A DNA stretch of 64,000 nucleotides from Streptomyces microflavus (lineage in GTDB: Bacteria; Actinomycetota; Actinomycetes; Streptomycetales; Streptomycetaceae): positions 124,001 through 188,000 of the forward strand of contig NZ_BMUG01000005.1 of assembly GCF_014650075.1 (NCBI RefSeq), in the 5' to 3' direction. How positions within the stretch are numbered: the first letter of the stretch is position 1; each line of letters opens with the position of its first letter. Position numbers and translations under genes: made by a program. This document shows positions 59,574-64,000 of the stretch, piece by piece. A model generated the notes under the pieces. It had not been told where the DNA came from and ran no database searches. It worked only from the letters and a program-made list of their open reading frames with translations.

Positions 59574-60742
59574 TGAGCGCCGACATCCGTCCCGGTGTGG
59601 CCTGCCTCTCCGGGCGCCGCGTCGTGGACGTCCTCGATGCCCTCGACGTACACACCGTCCTGCTCGACGATCCCACGCCGCTGGAGCTGGCCTGCCGGGT
59701 CGACGTGCCCCTCGACATCGACCTCAGCGACTGGGCCGTGGTGGAGAGCGCGGTGAGCCGCATCCACGCCGGCCGGCCGCTCGAAGCGGTGTTCAGCGTG
59801 TACGACGCGCATGTGCCGCTGGCCGCCTACCTGGCCGCCCGGATCGGGGTACGCGGGCTCGACCTCTCAGCCGCCCTGGCCTGCCACGACAAGGCGCGCC
59901 TTCGGATGATGCTGGCCGCCGGCGGCGTACGGACGCCCGACTCCCTGGCGGTCGCCGATCCGGCCGATGCCCGGGCGTCGGCCCGGAGGCTGGGGCTGCC
60001 TGTCGTGGTGCGGAAGTCGGTCGGCAGGGGGCAGTTGCTCTGCCGCGATCCGGGCGAGGTGAAGCGGGCATCGGAGCTTCTCGGTCCCGGCGCGCTCCTC
60101 GTGGAGAAGTTCACCGACGGGCCTGAGTACGCCGTGCAGAGCTTCACCGTCGACGGGGTCACCGAGATCGTGAGTGTGCTGGCCCAGCACACGGGTCCGG
60201 GCCCGGGGCGGGCCGAGACCGGCTACGACCACCCCAGCGGTCTCGACCCGGTCCAGGAGTCGGAAGTGAAGGCCTTCTGCGTCCGGGCCCTGTCCGTACT
60301 CAACTTCGACCACGGTGTCTCCCACGTCCAGGTGAGGCTGACGGACGACGGGCCCGTCCTCGTCGACGTCGCCGCCCGGCCGCCCGGCGGGCAGCTGTGC
60401 GCCGCCACCGAACGGGTCAGCGGGATCGATCTGACGCGCGCGGCCGCGGAGATCGCGCTGGGACGGCCCGTCACACGCAGGCCGCCCACGGCGAGCCATG
60501 TGCTGTACCGATGTGTCGGCTTCGACCGCCCGGGCCGGATCGACTACGACGTCCGGGGCCTCGATTCCCCGGGCGTCTGGCTCGACGTCGAACCCGGCGA
60601 CAGCGTCCGCAGCGTCGACGACCCCGAAGGCGGCAGCTGCGGCCGCATCGTGGTGTACGGCGACGATCCGGCGGAGCTGGAGTCCACGTACCACTCCCTC
60701 TTCCACTCGCTCCGACTCCGCGTCGAGCCAGACATCCAGTAG
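59573..60742 (+). CDS. ATP-grasp-like protein 2, apparently degenerate
   Basis: The 389-residue protein is a clear paralogue of the flanking ATP-grasp proteins (LVEKFTDGPEYAVQS, GGSCGRIVVYGDDPAELE). Key positions differ: the ATP-binding VVVKP reads VVVRK, the flexible glycine loop is altered (SVGRGQLL), and the metal-binding Glu-Asn of EVNAR is Asp-Ala (LVDVAARPPGG). It also lacks the Cys-Cys tail. It may be a non-catalytic partner of protein 1 or 3 or bind the same substrate without hydrolysing ATP. Translation is coupled to the upstream gene (TGATG). Confidence 0.75.
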   Translation: MSADIRPGVACLSGRRVVDVLDALDVHTVLLDDPTPLELACRVDVPLDIDLSDWAVVESAVSRIHAGRPLEAVFSVYDAHVPLAAYLAARIGVRGLDLSAALACHDKARLRMMLAAGGVRTPDSLAVADPADARASARRLGLPVVVRKSVGRGQLLCRDPGEVKRASELLGPGALLVEKFTDGPEYAVQSFTVDGVTEIVSVLAQHTGPGPGRAETGYDHPSGLDPVQESEVKAFCVRALSVLNFDHGVSHVQVRLTDDGPVLVDVAARPPGGQLCAATERVSGIDLTRAAAEIALGRPVTRRPPTASHVLYRCVGFDRPGRIDYDVRGLDSPGVWLDVEPGDSVRSVDDPEGGSCGRIVVYGDDPAELESTYHSLFHSLRLRVEPDIQ

Positions 60743-60753
60743 GTGATGGACCC

Positions 60754-62001
60754 TTGTCCACGCGCATTCTCGTGCTCGGCGGTCGGCGTACCGTTCAGCA
60801 GCTCCAGGAAGAGAGCGACTACGACGTCGTGTTCGCGGAGGAGAACATGACGCTCGAACAGGTCATGCTCGCCGACTACCCCTTGGAGGTCGACTTCGGC
60901 GACTGGGCCTCGGTCTCGCGCCAGGTGGCCGGGGTCCACGCCCAACAGCCGATCCACGCCGTCGTCACCGGGGTCGAGCGTCTCGTTCCGCTGGCCGGCC
61001 GGTTGCGGGAGGAGCTCGAGCTCGACCACGGCATCACCGAGCGGGCGGCCCGGAACTGCATCGACAAGGCGGCCACCCACCGCCTCCTCGAAGGGGCCGG
61101 AGTTCCGGTGCCGCGCACCCGGGTCGTGAGCGGAGCGCAGGAGGGCGGCGAGGCGGCCGAAGGGCTCGGTCTGCCCGTCGTGGTCAAGCCGCGCGACGCG
61201 TCCAGCGCGGCCGGGCTGGCGTACTGCGACACCCGCGCCGAGGTCGAGCAGGCCATCGCAGGAATCCTTGCGGGCGGCCGGGACAGCGCTCTGGTCGAGG
61301 AGTACGTACAGGGGCCGGAGTTCGGTGTCTTCGCCGCCCGTACGGCCGGAGCGACCCGGGTCCTGTGGGTGGTCGAGGGCGAGGTGGGGCCGCCGCCGAC
61401 CTTCGTCAAGGTGGGCGGCCACTTCCCCGCCAGGCTCGGCGAGGAGAACAGGCGGGAGCTCGACCGGCTGGCGGACCTCGCTCTGACCGCGGTCGGCCTG
61501 GACGACTGGGTCGCGGCGCTCCAGTTCACCCTCACGGCCGACGGCTGGCGGGCGGGCGAGATCAACCCCCGTGTTCCCGGCGGCCAGGCCGTCGAGATGA
61601 TCAGATCCACCACCGGCTGGGAGCCGAGTCTTGTCGCTGCCGAAGCCGCTCTCGGGCGGCAGGGGGAACCCCGGGCCGCCGACGCCGCCTGCGGCCTGTA
61701 CCGGAGCATCGTCTTCGAGGAGGCGGGGCGCATCGACTACGACGCCGCTGCCATCGGCTCGCTCGGCGGACTCGAGTCCTCGCATCCGCCCTTCGTCGAG
61801 TTCGACGTCGCACCGGGCGAGCCGGTGCTGCCGGTCGGCCACCCGCGCGGCGGAGCCTTCGGCCGTATCGTGCTGGCCGGCGAGAGTCCCGAGCAGCTGG
61901 AGCGGGACCTCGCACGGGTCACGGAACAGCTGGCAGTCCGGCTGGCGGACGAGCAGGTCAACGAAGGTTCCGTGGACCGGGCGCATACCAGCTGCTGCTG
62001 A
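60754..62001 (+). CDS. ATP-grasp ligase-like protein 3, ending in Cys-Cys
   Basis: The 415-residue protein has the same layout as protein 1: ILVLGGRRTVQQL at the N-terminus, the ATP lysine in VVVKPRDASSAAG, LVEEYVQGPEFGVFA, and the metal ligands in AGEINPRVPGG. It ends DRAHTSCC-stop. The likely start is TTG at 60754, preceded by AGGTGATGGA; no ATG or GTG in this frame fits the family N-terminus. It is the last gene of the CC-peptide operon. Confidence 0.8.
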   Translation: MSTRILVLGGRRTVQQLQEESDYDVVFAEENMTLEQVMLADYPLEVDFGDWASVSRQVAGVHAQQPIHAVVTGVERLVPLAGRLREELELDHGITERAARNCIDKAATHRLLEGAGVPVPRTRVVSGAQEGGEAAEGLGLPVVVKPRDASSAAGLAYCDTRAEVEQAIAGILAGGRDSALVEEYVQGPEFGVFAARTAGATRVLWVVEGEVGPPPTFVKVGGHFPARLGEENRRELDRLADLALTAVGLDDWVAALQFTLTADGWRAGEINPRVPGGQAVEMIRSTTGWEPSLVAAEAALGRQGEPRAADAACGLYRSIVFEEAGRIDYDAAAIGSLGGLESSHPPFVEFDVAPGEPVLPVGHPRGGAFGRIVLAGESPEQLERDLARVTEQLAVRLADEQVNEGSVDRAHTSCC

Positions 62002-62025
62002 CAACTCCCATCGGAGTCAGACCAC

Positions 62026-62075
62026 TTGACGCTCCCGAGGCTCCGTGATTCGATACTTTTGAAAGTATCGAATCA
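62026..62075 (+). promoter_or_regulatory. Promoter with perfect 14-2-14 palindromic operator (copy 2)
   Basis: A 30-bp palindrome (62046-62075) has perfect 14-bp arms, left arm TGATTCGATACTTT, around a central TG. TTGACG lies upstream at 62026-62031, and GATACT at 62052-62057 can serve as -10 although the spacer (20 bp) is long. Size and symmetry match the imperfect 12-2-12 repeats bound by ArsR/SmtB repressors. It precedes the 34-residue Cys peptide and the ABC exporter. Confidence 0.78.
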
Positions 62076-62098
62076 GCGAAAATGAGAAGGGAGATGCC

Positions 62099-62203
62099 AT
62101 GGCCGACGACATGATCGGATCCGGCTGCTGTGAGACCAGCGGCAACGAGGACGTCGCGGAAGACGGCACCGAGTGCGGCTGCGCCTGCGCCTGCTGCGAC
62201 TAG
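62099..62203 (+). CDS. 34-residue cysteine-rich peptide
   Basis: This short gene starts at ATG 62099 after AGAAGGGAG and directly follows the palindromic operator. The peptide is acidic and has seven cysteines: the pair C10-C11, then C26, C28, C30 and the pair C32-C33 in ECGCACACCD. The CxCxCxCC tail resembles small metallothionein-like or arsenic-binding segments. It is followed by a stem-loop and an ABC exporter. It could bind and deliver arsenic, or be an exported peptide. No family is recognised. Confidence 0.75.
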   Translation: MADDMIGSGCCETSGNEDVAEDGTECGCACACCD

Positions 62204-62218
62204 TCCAGCGGCATGACG

Positions 62219-62248
62219 GCGGGCCGCACCCTTCCGGGTGTGGCCCGC
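62219..62248 (+). terminator. Stem-loop between Cys peptide and ABC exporter
   Basis: A 13-bp stem with one G-U pair (62219-62231 and 62236-62248) and a TTCC loop sits 16 bp after the peptide stop. It would terminate most transcripts or attenuate expression of the exporter relative to the peptide. Confidence 0.7.
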
Positions 62249-62291
62249 TCGGACCGACTGCCCGAACCAACTACCAAGAGGGGGCTCGACG

Positions 62292-63983
62292 TTGAACGAC
62301 TCGCTACGCGCGCTGCGCTTCATCTATGGCTACCCGCTGCGCTACCGCCGCGAGATGACCATCGCCACCGTGGTCATGTTCCTCGGTCTCCTCGGCAACA
62401 TCGCCGTGCCACTCCTGACGCGGTACGCCATCGACGTCGGGGTACTCGGCGGAGCGACAGAGACCCTGCTCTACACCTCCCTGGGCGTCCTGCTCGCCGG
62501 CGCGGCGACCACCGCCCTGCTGCACTTCGGCAAGCGCATCAGGTTCTCCGTGGCCAGCAAGGCCGTGAACGACCTGCGGGAGGATCTCTTCCGCAAGCTC
62601 ATCCACCTCGGCCCCGCCGACATCGCCGAGGCGTCCGGCGGCCGCGCGCTCACCCGCCTGATATCCGATGCCGTCTCCGTCCGCGGTCTCACCAACGGTG
62701 GTCTGCTGGAGCTGCTCAACCAGGTGCTCGTCACGCTCACCATGCTGGCCACGGCCATCGTCATCGACGCGCGCACCACGCTGCTGGCCGTCATCCCGAT
62801 GGTCTTCGTCATCATCGGGAACTTCACCGTCCAGCTCCGCCTGCAGAAGGCGTTCACCGAGCTCAAGAGCCAGTTCACCAAGCTCCTGAGCGGGGTCGGC
62901 GAATCCCTCGCCAACATCAACGTCGTCAAGTCCTACGGCCGCGAGTCGGACGCCTCGGGCCGCCTGGACAAGGTCAACCAGGCGCACGCGGCGCGTGACG
63001 GCCAGATGAAGCGCACGTACAGCCGGTGGGAGGCGATCCTCAACGTCATCGGCGGTCTGCCCACCCCGATCGCCCTGTGGGTCGGCGGGCAGGGAGTGCT
63101 CAACGGCACCAGCACGGTCGGCGATCTCGTCGCGGTCGTGGCCCTGGTGATGATGTTCCAGATGAGCATCCACATGCTCGCCATGCACACCAACGGGGCC
63201 TTCCGGAGCGTCGTGACCGCTCAGCGCCTCCTGCGCGTCATGGACGCCCCCTCCGTCATAGCCGGCCACGACGGCCGCACCGACGTCCCGGCCATCGGCA
63301 CCGTCGACATCCGGGGCATCGACGTCGACATCGCCGGTCGCCGTGTTCTGGACAACGTCGACCTCCACGTGGAGCCGGGCGCCGTCATCGCCCTGACCGG
63401 CCCGACGGGAAGCGGCAAGTCCACGCTCCTCCACGTCCTGGCCCGGCTGCGCGACCCGGACGGCGGCACCGTCACGTACGACGGCGTCGACGCCCGCGCG
63501 TACGCTCCCGAAAGCCTGCGCCGGCACATCGTGTGCCTGCCGCAGCGGCAGTGGGTCTTCGAGGGCACCCTCGCCGAGAACGTCCACTTCGTACGGCCCG
63601 AGGCCACGGACGAGCAGGTCGCGCAGGCGGTCACCGCCGCCGGCCTCTCGCACATCCCGCTGGACCGGCGCTTCGGCGCCAGCACCCTGGACCTGTCGGC
63701 GGGGGAGCGCCAGCGCATCGGCCTCGCCCGGGCGTTGCTGGTCAACCCCGACATCCTGCTGCTCGACAATCCGACGGCGAACCTGGACGCGGAGACCGAG
63801 GCCGCACTGCTGCAGACCATCCTCAAGGTGCGCAACGGCCGCACCCTGATCATCGCCTCCCAGCAGCCCGCGGTCACCCGGTACGTCGACCGCACCGTCA
63901 GCCTCGCCCTCCCGGAAGTCCCGGCGCAGGCCGTGGCGTCGCTCGCCGGGGCGGCCACCCCAGAGGGAGGAAAGGTTTCATGA
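62292..63983 (+). CDS. ABC exporter half-transporter with degenerate ATPase site
   Basis: The 563-residue protein has an N-terminal six-helix exporter domain (about 1-310) and an ATPase domain with Walker A GPTGSGKST, Q-loop CLPQRQWVF, signature LSAGERQR and Walker B LLLDN. The catalytic Glu after Walker B is Asn (LLLDNPTANLD) and the switch-His region reads IIASQQP, so this subunit is ATP-binding but probably not hydrolytic. That is typical of one half of heterodimeric exporters, and the next gene overlaps it (ATGA). The start is TTG 62292 after AAGAGGGGG. It may export the finished arsenical or a Cys-peptide-arsenic complex. Confidence 0.85.
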   Translation: MNDSLRALRFIYGYPLRYRREMTIATVVMFLGLLGNIAVPLLTRYAIDVGVLGGATETLLYTSLGVLLAGAATTALLHFGKRIRFSVASKAVNDLREDLFRKLIHLGPADIAEASGGRALTRLISDAVSVRGLTNGGLLELLNQVLVTLTMLATAIVIDARTTLLAVIPMVFVIIGNFTVQLRLQKAFTELKSQFTKLLSGVGESLANINVVKSYGRESDASGRLDKVNQAHAARDGQMKRTYSRWEAILNVIGGLPTPIALWVGGQGVLNGTSTVGDLVAVVALVMMFQMSIHMLAMHTNGAFRSVVTAQRLLRVMDAPSVIAGHDGRTDVPAIGTVDIRGIDVDIAGRRVLDNVDLHVEPGAVIALTGPTGSGKSTLLHVLARLRDPDGGTVTYDGVDARAYAPESLRRHIVCLPQRQWVFEGTLAENVHFVRPEATDEQVAQAVTAAGLSHIPLDRRFGASTLDLSAGERQRIGLARALLVNPDILLLDNPTANLDAETEAALLQTILKVRNGRTLIIASQQPAVTRYVDRTVSLALPEVPAQAVASLAGAATPEGGKVS

Positions 63984-64000
63984 CCGTCACCTCGCACGAG
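63980..64000 (+). CDS. Start of next gene, probably the partner ABC exporter subunit
   Basis: Only MTVTSHE is inside the window. ATG at 63980 overlaps the stop of the preceding exporter (ATGA) and GAGGAAAGG precedes it. The degenerate ATPase site upstream predicts a catalytically competent partner here, but the sequence is cut off. Confidence 0.5.

Noticed and set aside
57097..62001. The repeated TGC TGC TGA gene ends could be Cys-Cys-Sec readthrough.
   Set aside because: No common stem-loop follows the TGA codons, the downstream frames do not continue as conserved protein, and in one case the TGA overlaps the next start codon. Ordinary stops after a CC tail are simpler.

Overview
The window is high-GC actinobacterial chromosome, almost certainly Streptomyces. 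Support comes from the near-saturated G/C third codon positions, frequent GTG and occasional TTG starts with GTGA/ATGA overlaps, stem-loop terminators without U-tracts, a SigB/SigF-family sigma factor, a SpoIIE-type phosphatase, and an NRPS/PKS gene cluster.

Left part (1-23.6 kb) is mostly housekeeping or lineage-specific. It holds the end of a small fatty-acyl cluster (acyl-CoA oxidase, ACP, ketosynthase). Next is a cobalamin-riboswitch-controlled B12 uptake operon (btuFCD) with the corrinoid-salvage enzyme CbiZ just beyond it. Then come a PRC-barrel stress protein, a metY-metX-sulfite-oxidase-like operon, a stress sigma factor, a GNAT enzyme, a PP2C phosphatase, a TetR/SDR/alcohol dehydrogenase group, an antibiotic-resistance-type ABC-F gene preceded by a tiny, apparently leaderless peptide ORF (MRSYYYFR), a NUDIX hydrolase and the PTS-type dihydroxyacetone kinase genes dhaKLM.

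From about 24.7 kb everything turns to arsenic. A resistance block (24.7-30.0 kb) carries arsC, arsR, acr3, an ArsO-like flavoprotein, a second FAD oxidoreductase ending in GGCCGP, a second arsR and a truncated MFS remnant. A biosynthetic block follows (30.2-64 kb): MFS exporter; a KS-AT-ACP polyketide synthase; a 2425-residue megasynthase (class III aminotransferase, luciferase-like monooxygenase, C-A-T-C); a Pst-like oxyanion ABC importer with fused PstC-PstA; two more ArsRs; a membrane protein; a Tat-exported molybdopterin oxidoreductase; a TrmB/LuxR-type regulator; and the signature trio EPSP-synthase-like, phosphoglycerate-mutase-like and CTP-synthase-glutaminase-like. This trio is the hallmark of the Streptomyces arseno-organic (bisenarsan-type) pathway, in which an arsenoenolpyruvate synthase and an arsonopyruvate mutase are thought to build the C-As bond.

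The most striking part is 55.1-64 kb. A strong-looking promoter overlapped by a palindrome drives a short peptide with four CCG(E/D)P motifs, an M28 peptidase, an AhpD/CMD-like protein, three ATP-grasp ligase-like proteins and a BioF2/GNAT-like acyltransferase. Four of these proteins end exactly in Cys-Cys-stop. A second copy of the same palindrome precedes a 34-residue peptide with seven cysteines, followed by a probable heterodimeric ABC exporter. My working model is inference. Imported arsenate is converted to a C-As building block, handled as As(III) on vicinal-cysteine peptides and protein tails, joined to a PKS/NRPS-made alpha-hydroxy-beta-amino acyl unit by ATP-grasp chemistry, and exported, under arsenic-responsive control. 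The combination of Cys-Cys tails, CC peptides, ATP-grasp enzymes and arsenic C-As genes looks undescribed to me.
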